From positions 1-11,419 of the forward strand of contig CAZXEK010000037.1 of the NCBI GenBank assembly GCA_964639675.1: 11,419 nucleotides of DNA, written 5' to 3'. Below the pieces are notes generated by a model, which saw only the letters and a list, made by a program, of their open reading frames with translations, was not told where the DNA came from and did not search any database. Positions 4,300 through 11,419 of the stretch are shown piece by piece (the first letter of the stretch is position 1; each line of letters opens with the position of its first letter). The translations under genes and the position numbers were made by a program. Source of the DNA: JACQCV01 sp964639675. GTDB lineage: Bacteria; Patescibacteriota; Minisyncoccia; Phycocordibacterales; UBA12445.

Positions 4300-5196
4300 A
4301 TGCTTATTGCAGACAATTGGAAAGAGTACGAAATCCTAGACTCTGGTGATGGTGCCAAACTAGAAAAATGGGGGAAAGAACCTAACAGTTTTATTTTGTC
4401 CAGACCCGACCCACAAGTCCTCTGGCCAAAAGAAAAACCGGGGCTCTGGAGCAAGGCCGATGGAACATACACCAGAACAAAGGCTAGTGGAAAATGGGAT
4501 TTCATAAAACAACTACCAGGGCGGTCACAAATTAATTGCGACTTACCAGGTCAGGGTAATCTCAAATTCTGGATCAAACCGACTGACTTTAAACATATGG
4601 GGTTATTCCCCGAACAAGTAGTCAACTGGACTTGGATGACTGAGCAAATTAAAAATGCAAAAAGTAAAGAGCAAAATTATAGTTCAAAAATAAAAATCTT
4701 AAATCTATTCGCATATACAGGAGGGGCTACTATCGCATGTGCCAAAGCAGGCGCCGATGTCACTCATGTTGATGCGTCAAAGGGTATGGTCGACTGGGCA
4801 AGCGAGAATGCCAAATTAAATAACGTCGAGGCAAAATGGATTGTAGATGACGTTTCAAAATTCGTTCTTAGAGAAAAAAGGAGGGGTGCTAAATACGATG
4901 CTGTAATAATGGACCCCCCATCTTATGGCAAGGGGACAAAAGGAGAAACATGGAAAATAGAGAAGATGCTCTGGCCACTAGTAAAAAACTCTACTGACCT
5001 TCTTGAGAATGAGCCATTATTCTTCCTGATCAACTCCTACACTTCTGGGCTTGGTCCAACAGTAATAGGTAATATTCTAAACAGTGCACTTGGTAACTAT
5101 AATGGTACCATCACAACCAATGAGATCACGCTACCAATTAGTGGAAGTCAAAAATTACTTGGAGCTGGAGTTAGTGGAAGATGGCAAAAAAAATAG
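4300..5196 (+). CDS. Class I SAM-dependent methyltransferase, RlmI/RlmK-like (COG1092 type)
   Basis: The 298-residue protein has a family-specific N-terminal part (YEILDSGDGAKLEKWGK near 10-26, SRPDPQVLW at 34-42, KPTDFKHMGLFPEQ at 93-106). A Rossmann methyltransferase domain follows: motif I LNLFAYTGGATIACAKAGA (134-152), acidic Asp158 at the end of strand 2 for the SAM ribose, VDD at 182-184, and the catalytic-loop motif DPPSYG (205-210). Proteins of this kind are usually annotated as 23S rRNA m5C/m7G-type methyltransferases; the exact base and rRNA site cannot be read here, and the PUA domain of true RlmI is not evident. An in-frame TAG at 4279 and no other start codon fix the ATG at 4300. 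An AAGGG sits only three bases before it, unusually close. It ends 21 bases from a convergent gene. Confidence 0.85.
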   Translation: MLIADNWKEYEILDSGDGAKLEKWGKEPNSFILSRPDPQVLWPKEKPGLWSKADGTYTRTKASGKWDFIKQLPGRSQINCDLPGQGNLKFWIKPTDFKHMGLFPEQVVNWTWMTEQIKNAKSKEQNYSSKIKILNLFAYTGGATIACAKAGADVTHVDASKGMVDWASENAKLNNVEAKWIVDDVSKFVLREKRRGAKYDAVIMDPPSYGKGTKGETWKIEKMLWPLVKNSTDLLENEPLFFLINSYTSGLGPTVIGNILNSALGNYNGTITTNEITLPISGSQKLLGAGVSGRWQKK

Positions 5197-5217
5197 TTTC
5201 TAATTTTAACGGTATAC

Positions 5218-6204
5218 CTAAAATAAAAATTTCATTAGTCTCCAAAAGAGATATAGCCCCAATAAAGCCAAAATAATGGGGCTCTCCAAGATGAATCTAG
5301 CAATAATATAGAAGAATAGCATTGTATAAGCCAGCGGCTTACTATCATTAGTAGAAGCATTCTTCAGCTTAGAAAGTATCCACTCTCTGACGGTTTCGAA
5401 GAAGGAAGACAAGCCATCTTTAATAGCAAGAAGTACTGGGTGACGATCTATAAATAAAGAGGTCTGATCTTTTACGCTGGCAATATTTTTATTTATATAG
5501 GGAAATGAAACGAGGGCTTGTTGTGAAGTTTTAGGTTTAACATTCTTAAGATTAATATCTTCATTAGACAAATTTTTATCCCTATTTAAATCATTCTTTA
5601 AAATAGGCGAGGTATTCCTCTCGAAAGATAGACTGGGCTTGTTCTGTTTATTGCCCTCCACTACAACAGAAGGAGAATTCGAAAGGAAACTGACAACCTT
5701 ATCGATGAAACTGGAATCAGATTTTTTATCCTCTATAGACGCCGGTCCACTATCGGCCAAACTATTTTTTGGATCAAGAGGAACAGTCGGAGCGGCTTCA
5801 ACCAATCTTTCGTTAATAGCTAGTTCGCTATTGGCAAGCGATACAGATTGTTCTTCTTCGCCGGGAGCAGAAGTTCTCGGGTTGGTTATTGTGATTGAAA
5901 CTCGATGTTTACCTGCTGAGACTAACCAGTCGCACCAGACTTCACTCATCTTCTGGGATACCGCAAAAAAATCACTAGTACAAATTAATGCCTTATTATC
6001 ATAAAAATTAACCCGGCCACGTAAATCCTTACCAGATCCGTTGAATATTACCGAGTATATTCTAATTCTATCATCTACAAAAAATGGGTCTTTAGAATAC
6101 CATATGTTACTTGGTATCAGACCTGTATTTTTTAAAGTTTCCGCGGCATAAGAAAAGTTCGGTAATAAAAGTGAGATGGTAAAAATAATTTTTATAAACC
6201 TCAT
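5218..6204 (-). CDS. Secreted/membrane-anchored protein, unknown role, beta-sandwich-like N-domain
   Basis: The 328-residue protein begins with a signal peptide (MRFIKIIFTISLLLPNF, likely cleavage after SYA near residue 20). Residues about 28-115 alternate in a way typical of an Ig-like or CARDB-like beta sandwich (FFVDDRIRIYSVIFN, RGRVNFYD, HRVSITITN). Two cysteines, Cys75 and Cys91, could form a disulfide. Residues about 120-265 are a long polar, Ser/Asn/Lys-rich linker. A hydrophobic C-terminal region (about 293-328) holds one or two membrane segments. It is probably exported and held in the membrane by its C-terminus, with the sandwich outside. It follows gyrB on the same strand after 28 bases, with AAGAGG about 11 bases before the ATG. 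No family function can be named; a role in envelope or pilus structure is only possible. Confidence 0.8.
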   Translation of the reverse strand: MRFIKIIFTISLLLPNFSYAAETLKNTGLIPSNIWYSKDPFFVDDRIRIYSVIFNGSGKDLRGRVNFYDNKALICTSDFFAVSQKMSEVWCDWLVSAGKHRVSITITNPRTSAPGEEEQSVSLANSELAINERLVEAAPTVPLDPKNSLADSGPASIEDKKSDSSFIDKVVSFLSNSPSVVVEGNKQNKPSLSFERNTSPILKNDLNRDKNLSNEDINLKNVKPKTSQQALVSFPYINKNIASVKDQTSLFIDRHPVLLAIKDGLSSFFETVREWILSKLKNASTNDSKPLAYTMLFFYIIARFILESPIILALLGLYLFWRLMKFLF

Positions 6205-6232
6205 ACTTGTACTAACCTCTTATACTTAGAAA

Positions 6233-8290
6233 CTAAGCATCGATCTCCGCCAGCTTCGCATGACTTTGAATGAAAAGTTTTCTCGGTAAAACTTCCGTTC
6301 CCATTAGTACATCAAAGGTCTCATTAGCTAAGACGGCGTCTTTAATTGTCACCTGCTTAAGAATTCTTCTTACTGGGTCCATGGTAGTTTCCCAAAGTTC
6401 CTCTGGATTCATTTCACCCAGTCCCTTATATCGCTGAATATTAACTTTAGTATTTTTCTTCGTTTCAATATTCTCGGCAGGCTCCTCTGCGTCACCCGTC
6501 TCTTCTGGCTCTTCTGTTTCCAAATCTCCTCCGATCAAATCACTCTTACCGACTATTTTATTCTTCTCTTCATCGCTATAAGCGTAAGAGACTTCCTTAC
6601 CTTTTTTAATTTTGTAAAGCGGTGGTTGGGCTATATAAATATGGCCAGCTTCTATCAGGGGAATATAGTAACGATAAAAAAGAGTTAGCAGTAAAGTCCT
6701 AATATGGGCACCGTCAACATCGGCATCAGTCGCTATAATAATTTTATGATACCTCAATTTACTTATATCAAAAGCATCCCCGATAGCCGTACCCATCGCA
6801 ATAACTAAAGCCTTAACCTCATTAGAGGTCAATACTTTATCTAAACGAGTCCTCTCGACATTTAGAATTTTACCCTTAAGTGGCAAAACGGCCTGGGTTC
6901 TTCTATCACGACCTTGCTTCGACGAACCACCCGCAGAATCTCCCTCAACAATAAACAACTCAGCCTCTTCGGCCTTTCTGGTCTGACAATCAGCAAGCTT
7001 ACCCGGAAGTGTCATGCCCTCCAGTGCGCCCTTACGCAAAACACTATCTTTCGCGGCCTTGGCTGCCTTTCTAGCCTTAAGAGCCAAAATAACCTTACTA
7101 ATAATACCTCGAGCGTCCTCTGGCTTCTCTTCTAAGAAATGACTGAAGGCTTCTCCAAAAACTGTCTCCACTGCTCCCCTGGCTTCTACACTGCCAAGCT
7201 TGGCCTTAGTCTGACCCTCAAATTGTGGATCCCGAAGCTTAACAGAAACCACTGTCGTTATACCTTCTCTGACATCTTCTCCAATAAAATTATCTTCCCC
7301 CTCCTTAAGTAGATTATTTTTACGAGCATAATCATTTAAAAGTCTAGTTAAGGCAGTCCTGAAGCCAGTCAGATGCATACCACCCTCCGGTGTATTGGTA
7401 TTATTCGCGTAACTTACTTCGCGAGATGAGATATCATCAATATATTGTAAGGCAATCTCTACCATAACTCCATTCGATTCTTTTTCTATATAAAAAATAT
7501 TTTTATGTAAAGGAGTCTGCTTAAGATTATAAAACTTAACTAATGACAGAAGCCCCCCTTCAAAATAAAAGGTTTCAGATGGTACCTCAATATTTAATTC
7601 CTCAAAATAAAAAACTGAGGACGTGTCGATCTTTGAATCGATAGTCCTAGCATCAACCACCCTTATACGTAGTTTCTTTACAAGGTAGGCTTGCTGGCGA
7701 AGGTGGGTCACAATCCTATCCCAATCATATTTTATATCTGGGAAAATTGTACTATCGGCCTTAAAGGTAGTTACTGTTCCATGTAAGCTCGGATCATTAT
7801 TTTTTATTTTTTTGACATCATGAATCTTCTTACCCGCCTTATATTCTTGATAATATTTAGCACCTTCCCTATAGACTTCAACCCTAAGCCAGCTAGAGAG
7901 AGCGTTGACCACGGAAGCACCGACGCCATGCAGTCCACCAGAAATTTTATAAGCTGTACCTTCAAATTTACCGCCAGCATGAAGTTTGGTCATAACAATT
8001 TCTAGGGCTGAAACCTTAGTGCCCTTAAGAACATCGACTGGGATCCCTCTGCCATTGTCTACAACCCTGATCATATCATCTGGTAAAAGTACAACCTCAA
8101 CCTCATCACAAAAGCCACCCATCGCTTCATCTCTAGAGTTATCAAAGATCTCGACAACCAGATGATGCAAACCATCCGGCCCAGTAGATCCTATGTACAT
8201 TCCTGGTCTTTTTCTTACGCGCTCTAAACCCTCGAGAACAACAATATCCTCTGCCCCATAAGCCTCACTTTGAGAGTTTTTATCTGACAT
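6233..8290 (-). CDS. gyrB: DNA gyrase subunit B
   Basis: GyrB is the ATPase subunit of DNA gyrase, working with GyrA (not in this window) to introduce negative supercoils. The 685 residues show the GHKL ATPase site: RVRKRPGMYIGS (24-35), Glu47 and Asn51 in VVEIFDNSRDEA, VDNGRGIP (77-84), HAGGKF (104-109) and SGGLHGVGASVVNA (117-130). The transducer domain follows, then TOPRIM with EGDSAGG (449-455), PLKGKILNVE (470-479) and DADVDGAHI (522-530), and the closing QRYKGLGEMNPEELWETTM. Residues about 585-610 are an acidic Glu-rich insert between TOPRIM and the YKGLGE motif, longer than usual. ParE is the alternative, but the motif set reads as GyrB. Translation begins a few bases after an extended -10 promoter, without a Shine-Dalgarno sequence. 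Confidence 0.95.
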   Translation of the reverse strand: MSDKNSQSEAYGAEDIVVLEGLERVRKRPGMYIGSTGPDGLHHLVVEIFDNSRDEAMGGFCDEVEVVLLPDDMIRVVDNGRGIPVDVLKGTKVSALEIVMTKLHAGGKFEGTAYKISGGLHGVGASVVNALSSWLRVEVYREGAKYYQEYKAGKKIHDVKKIKNNDPSLHGTVTTFKADSTIFPDIKYDWDRIVTHLRQQAYLVKKLRIRVVDARTIDSKIDTSSVFYFEELNIEVPSETFYFEGGLLSLVKFYNLKQTPLHKNIFYIEKESNGVMVEIALQYIDDISSREVSYANNTNTPEGGMHLTGFRTALTRLLNDYARKNNLLKEGEDNFIGEDVREGITTVVSVKLRDPQFEGQTKAKLGSVEARGAVETVFGEAFSHFLEEKPEDARGIISKVILALKARKAAKAAKDSVLRKGALEGMTLPGKLADCQTRKAEEAELFIVEGDSAGGSSKQGRDRRTQAVLPLKGKILNVERTRLDKVLTSNEVKALVIAMGTAIGDAFDISKLRYHKIIIATDADVDGAHIRTLLLTLFYRYYIPLIEAGHIYIAQPPLYKIKKGKEVSYAYSDEEKNKIVGKSDLIGGDLETEEPEETGDAEEPAENIETKKNTKVNIQRYKGLGEMNPEELWETTMDPVRRILKQVTIKDAVLANETFDVLMGTEVLPRKLFIQSHAKLAEIDA

Positions 8291-8300
8291 AATTTGTAAT

Positions 8301-8309
8301 ATTATAGCA
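8301..8309 (-). promoter_or_regulatory. Extended -10 promoter, near-leaderless gyrB start
   Basis: On the minus strand TGCTATAAT is a full consensus extended -10. No good -35 lies 17 bases upstream. The -10 ends ten bases before the gyrB ATG, so a start seven bases after it would leave a leader of about four bases. It lies in the 36-bp gap after pheT. Confidence 0.55.
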
Positions 8310-8326
8310 CAATCAATAGCCGAGAT

Positions 8327-10321
8327 CTAGCGGACTTTCCACCCAACCTTACTATTCAATAGACTGGTTATTCTCTGGATTATTATATTGATCTCTTCGC
8401 CAGTTAATGTCCTATCGTTAGACTGAAAAACTAACCTAAAGGCATAAGATATCTTCTGACTTCCATCTGGAAACTTCTTAATAAACTGATCAAAGGGTCT
8501 AATCTTAATTAAAAGATTTGTACCACTCCCCTTTATCAAATCAAGGACACCTTCACTTCCAAAATCTACTGGCACAAATACAGCAATATCGCGAGTGACA
8601 AATGGAAACGGTGAGATTGGTTTGTATACAACATCTGGCGAGATGTAAAGATTATCCTGATACTTGTCTAAACTGGGTAGACTCACAATCGATCTGTTTA
8701 TATCAAACTCTATGACACCATCTTCACCCAATTCTACATTTGGTTTAAGTGGTGAGAGTAAACTCAAAACTCTCTCGAGCGATGCCTTAGCACTATCTTT
8801 TTTCCCCAAAGACTCGACTGCGATAGAACAATGCACCTCTTCACCATCCATATTGTTCGATGGAAAAACGTGACCTATCTCAAAAATCTTAACCTGATCT
8901 ATACCCAACAAATCTTTATTTTTAATATTGTATGCCAACTTTTGAGACAATCCGTCTCGCAAATTCGTCCTTAAATATTTTTTATCTTCAGTCAGAGGGT
9001 TTGCCAACTCAATGGCCTGCCCTGCCACGCCTGCTCCGACAAGTGAATAGTTATAAACTTCTGAAAATCCTTCGCCAACCAAAATGTCACGAATAGAATC
9101 AGAATAGTAGCGCTCTTTATTCACCAATCCAGGAGCTGTAACAGTAAGTGGAACAAATGGAATTTTCTCATAACCATTAACTCTGGCCAATTCTTCTATT
9201 ATATCTTCTTTTAACCCGCCACTATATGGACCATAAATACAGACGAGATCCAGACGTTCGTTTGGAACCATTACCACATAATCCTCGCCCACCTTCTCCC
9301 AATCAAACCCCGCATGACGCTTGAACCTAGACAGTAACTCCTCGATCATCTGCTTATCCATAGATATCCCCAAAAATCTCTCTATGTCATTCTGGTTAAA
9401 ACTAATTTGCTGTATTCCACGAGACTCTGGAAACATGTCTACTACCCCACCAACTAAAGTCCTGTCTGTCGAAGCCAACTCTAAAATGATTCGGGTCAAC
9501 TCTTTCATTCCCAACTCCGCTAATTCTGGAGCAAGTTCATGCTCAAAACGAAATGAGGCATCTGTCCGAATGCTAGTTTTCTGTGAAGTCCTCCTAATTG
9601 GTGCCGCAGCAAAGTTGGCCGACTCGAGAATAATGCTAGTAGTTTCTTCTGTTGTCGCCGCCTTGATTCCACCCTTAATCCCCGCTAAGGCCAGGGGACC
9701 ACCCAGATCGGCGATAATCAACATTGACGGATCGAGCACAAGATCCTTACCGTCAAGTGTCACCATCTGTTCACCAGCCTTAGCGGACCTGACTCTAATA
9801 GACATCGAGGTTGAATTTCTAAGCGAGACAACCTTATCTGCGTCGAAAGCATGGAGGGGCTGACCAGTCTGAAACATCACATAATTAGCAGCATCAACAA
9901 TATTGTTGATAGACCTCTGGCCAATAGCAGAAAGTCGACGCTTAAGCCAAAGTGGAGATTCGCCTACCTTTATATTTTTTATCAACCTACCCATATAGCG
10001 CGGGCAGAGCTTTAAATCATCAAGTGTCACATTAAGTGACGGCAAATTGTGGGAAACGGCAAAAATATCACGCCTAGTATGTTTTAGTGGTAAATCGAAA
10101 AGTATGGCGATCTCACGAGCAATACCTAAATGGGAATTACAATCGTGTGCTCGATTCGGTAAAATTTTGATATCGAATAGATAATCTTTTTCCCCCAGTG
10201 CGTCAACCTCTTCTACTGACTCCACCTCGAAAGCGTGCATAATCAAAGACTCCCTTATCACTTCGGGTGCGGGTAATCTATCTTCGAAATTATCTTGTAG
10301 CCAGTTGTAAGAAGCTCGCAT
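8327..10321 (-). CDS. pheT: Phenylalanyl-tRNA synthetase beta subunit, lacking the tRNA-binding B2 domain
   Basis: PheT pairs with PheS to charge tRNA-Phe and carries editing and anticodon-arm functions. At 664 residues it is well short of the usual 780-800. Order: B1 start (SYNWLQDNF at 4-12, MHAFEVESVEEV to about 39), then directly KILPNRAHDCNSHLGIARE (52-70). The EMAP-II-like OB domain normally between these parts is absent. B3/B4 editing domain about 107-280 (GQPLHAFDAD at 153-162, TDASFRFEHELAPE at 253-266), B5 about 305-385, catalytic-like B6/B7 about 390-560, and FDX-ACB anticodon-binding domain about 568-664 (SPFPFVTRDIAVFVP). The reading frame is unbroken, so this is domain loss, not a frameshift. 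The ATG lies three bases after the pheS stop with no Shine-Dalgarno sequence, suggesting coupling. Confidence 0.95.
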   Translation of the reverse strand: MRASYNWLQDNFEDRLPAPEVIRESLIMHAFEVESVEEVDALGEKDYLFDIKILPNRAHDCNSHLGIAREIAILFDLPLKHTRRDIFAVSHNLPSLNVTLDDLKLCPRYMGRLIKNIKVGESPLWLKRRLSAIGQRSINNIVDAANYVMFQTGQPLHAFDADKVVSLRNSTSMSIRVRSAKAGEQMVTLDGKDLVLDPSMLIIADLGGPLALAGIKGGIKAATTEETTSIILESANFAAAPIRRTSQKTSIRTDASFRFEHELAPELAELGMKELTRIILELASTDRTLVGGVVDMFPESRGIQQISFNQNDIERFLGISMDKQMIEELLSRFKRHAGFDWEKVGEDYVVMVPNERLDLVCIYGPYSGGLKEDIIEELARVNGYEKIPFVPLTVTAPGLVNKERYYSDSIRDILVGEGFSEVYNYSLVGAGVAGQAIELANPLTEDKKYLRTNLRDGLSQKLAYNIKNKDLLGIDQVKIFEIGHVFPSNNMDGEEVHCSIAVESLGKKDSAKASLERVLSLLSPLKPNVELGEDGVIEFDINRSIVSLPSLDKYQDNLYISPDVVYKPISPFPFVTRDIAVFVPVDFGSEGVLDLIKGSGTNLLIKIRPFDQFIKKFPDGSQKISYAFRLVFQSNDRTLTGEEINIIIQRITSLLNSKVGWKVR

Positions 10322-10324
10322 AAT

Positions 10325-11092
10325 TTAAAATTGATTAACGAAACGTAAATCGCCAGAATAAAGGTGCCTAATATCTTCAACCCCGTACTTAATCATAACC
10401 ATACGATCAAAACCCAGACCAAAAGCGAATCCCTTATACTGATTGGGGTCAATACCACCAGCACTAAGGACTGCCGGGTGTACCATACCAGCACCCCCCA
10501 TCTCAATCCAACCCGTCGTCTTGCAAGTAGTACAAGCTCCTCTGACTGTAGTACCAGAGCTCTTACCACTACCCCAACATTTAAAACAGGTCAGATCTAT
10601 TTCAAAACCCGGCTCAACAAAAGGGAAGAAGCTGGGCCGAATACGCAACTTAGTTCGCTCACCTGTAAGCTTCTGAAAAACGGCCTCTAGCATCCCCTTC
10701 ATATTAGCAACGGTTGAGGTTTTATCTACCACCAAACATTCAAGCTGGTAAAACTGCGCCTCGTGTGTAGCATCAGTCGCCTCAGAACGAAATACTCTGC
10801 CAAAATAGACGATGCGAGTTGGTGCACTAAACTTCTCTAGATGCCTGACCTGAGTATTTGAGACGTGAGTACGGAGAACATAGCCCGGCCTGTCTTTAAT
10901 CCAAAATGTGTCTTGCATATCGCGAGCAGGATGATCTGTGGGAAAATTAAGAGTATCGAAATTATACTTCTCTGATTCAAGCTCCGGTGCCTCCACAAAA
11001 GTAAAACCGAGATCAATAAAAATCTTGATCATCTGGCGGGACAAAATTGTAATCGGGTGCAGATGCCCCTTTGGAGAATTTTCTTCTGACAT
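10325..11092 (-). CDS. pheS: Phenylalanyl-tRNA synthetase alpha subunit, no N-terminal coiled coil, zinc-ribbon-like insert
   Basis: PheS is the catalytic subunit of PheRS. Its 255 residues hold only the class II core: KGHLHPITILSRQ (8-20, the usual core start), motif 2 with FRSEATDATHEAQFYQLE (101-118), and motif 3 GFAFGLGFDRMVMIKYG (221-237). The N-terminal coiled coil of about 80-100 residues, which in other bacteria binds the tRNA, is missing. Only 43 bases separate this start from the upstream gene, so it was not lost to a wrong start call. Residues 169-190 hold two CxxC pairs (Cys169/172 and Cys187/190), a zinc-ribbon-like insert before GGAGMVHP; other lineages are known to carry such inserts. 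It lies three bases before pheT. Confidence 0.95.
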   Translation of the reverse strand: MSEENSPKGHLHPITILSRQMIKIFIDLGFTFVEAPELESEKYNFDTLNFPTDHPARDMQDTFWIKDRPGYVLRTHVSNTQVRHLEKFSAPTRIVYFGRVFRSEATDATHEAQFYQLECLVVDKTSTVANMKGMLEAVFQKLTGERTKLRIRPSFFPFVEPGFEIDLTCFKCWGSGKSSGTTVRGACTTCKTTGWIEMGGAGMVHPAVLSAGGIDPNQYKGFAFGLGFDRMVMIKYGVEDIRHLYSGDLRFVNQF

Positions 11093-11101
11093 GCCTTAAA
11101 A

Positions 11102-11118
11102 GTATATAGAAAATATAC
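11102..11118. repeat. Short AT-only hairpin between the HAD gene and pheS
   Basis: GTATAT (11102-11107) pairs with ATATAC (11113-11118) around five bases. On the minus strand TTTT follows. The stem is almost entirely A-T, so it is at most a weak terminator or a leader structure for pheS. Confidence 0.3.
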
Positions 11119-11135
11119 CAAAAAATAAAGAGCTT

Positions 11136-11419
11136 CTACTTTTTAAGAAATTCACGAATTAGATATTTTACGTCTGAGGGGCCAGAGATAGGAATAGTAT
11201 CAACACCAGTTTTTATAACAGCAAAATCATTTCCTCCTTCAAAGAGAGCATCGCCGGTATAAACCATCTCATCAATAGAAGCAGATAGTAGTTTTGCAAT
11301 CTCTCTTATGCCATGAGCCTTATCAATCCCCTTTTTGGTTATATCTATTGAAGTAAGACCTCCGAGTCTAACTTCAAAGGTTGGTAGATATTCTTCTAGA
11401 GAAGCCCTAAGTTTGGGTC
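11136..11419 (-). CDS. HAD-superfamily (type IIB) phosphatase, C-terminal part
   Basis: The minus strand is open from the right edge (codon phase starting at 11417) to TAG at 11136-11138, giving the last 93 residues of a larger protein. The segment shows RLGGLTSIDITKKGIDKAHG, the Lys-containing approach typical of HAD-IIB enzymes, then MVYTGDALFEGGND, which is HAD motif IV with the metal-binding Asp residues, and SGPSDVKYLI at the end. Related proteins include sugar-phosphate phosphatases and eukaryotic-type phosphomannomutases. The substrate cannot be told from this part, and the N-terminal nucleophile motif is outside the window. It precedes pheS by 43 bases on the same strand and may be co-transcribed with pheST. 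Confidence 0.85.
   Translation of the reverse strand, partial: PKLRASLEEYLPTFEVRLGGLTSIDITKKGIDKAHGIREIAKLLSASIDEMVYTGDALFEGGNDFAVIKTGVDTIPISGPSDVKYLIREFLKK

Noticed and set aside
9321..9863. 180-codon plus-strand open frame opposite pheT
   Set aside because: Antisense shadow of a clear pheT coding region; no ribosome site or recognisable domain.
11093..11135. Hidden N-terminal coiled coil of PheS lost by a frameshift or wrong start
   Set aside because: Only 43 AT-rich bases separate pheS from the upstream stop codon, too few for the missing 80-100 residues.
1..11419. CRISPR array, toxin-antitoxin pair, phage genes or defence operon
   Set aside because: No regularly spaced repeats, cas-like proteins, phage structural genes or paired toxin/antitoxin ORFs are visible.

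Overview
The window looks like a piece of a low-GC, compact bacterial chromosome of the Candidate Phyla Radiation (Patescibacteria, Parcubacteria-like). That placement is inferred from content, not from a search. The signs are a PheRS whose two subunits both lack their accessory tRNA-contacting domains, a bL33 with a long Lys/Pro-rich tail, a tRNA-linked single-domain GIY-YIG nuclease, an IS3-type element end, short intergenic gaps, and several start codons without a clear Shine-Dalgarno sequence.

Left edge (1-690), the accessory part. The end of an IS3-like insertion sequence, with the first codons of its transposase, runs off the left edge. Nine bases away is an intact tRNA-Asn(GTT) on the minus strand. 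Directly upstream of the tRNA in transcription order is a 79-residue GIY-YIG nuclease gene. Upstream of that is a second, degenerate copy of the 5' part of the same tRNA, in which the anticodon arm is replaced by a palindrome. The two copies share a 28-bp perfect repeat that brackets the nuclease gene. This is the most unusual part of the window.

692-2281, plus strand. A 203-residue orphan protein is served by a consensus -35/-10 promoter and a strong ribosome binding site. It is followed by an intrinsic terminator and then miaA (tRNA A37 dimethylallyltransferase), whose start codon lies only seven bases after the terminator T-run.

2324-3809, minus strand. tRNA-Trp(CCA), xseA and xseB (exonuclease VII large and small subunits) form one tightly packed unit. 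The xseA ATG follows the encoded CCA end of the tRNA with no gap, and xseA and xseB overlap by 4 bp.

3913-5196. rpmG (bL33, minus) and a RlmI/RlmK-type SAM-dependent methyltransferase (plus) diverge from a 66-bp region carrying candidate promoters. A perfect 16-bp hairpin without a U-run separates rpmG from the tRNA-Trp promoter.

5218-11419, minus strand. In transcription order: the end of a HAD-family phosphatase, pheS, pheT, gyrB, and a secreted or membrane-anchored protein of unknown role. Most genes serve information processing: tRNA supply, charging and modification, ribosome, DNA topology and DNA repair. I see no CRISPR array, toxin-antitoxin pair or defence operon. The candidate novel system is the tRNA-Asn/GIY-YIG unit.
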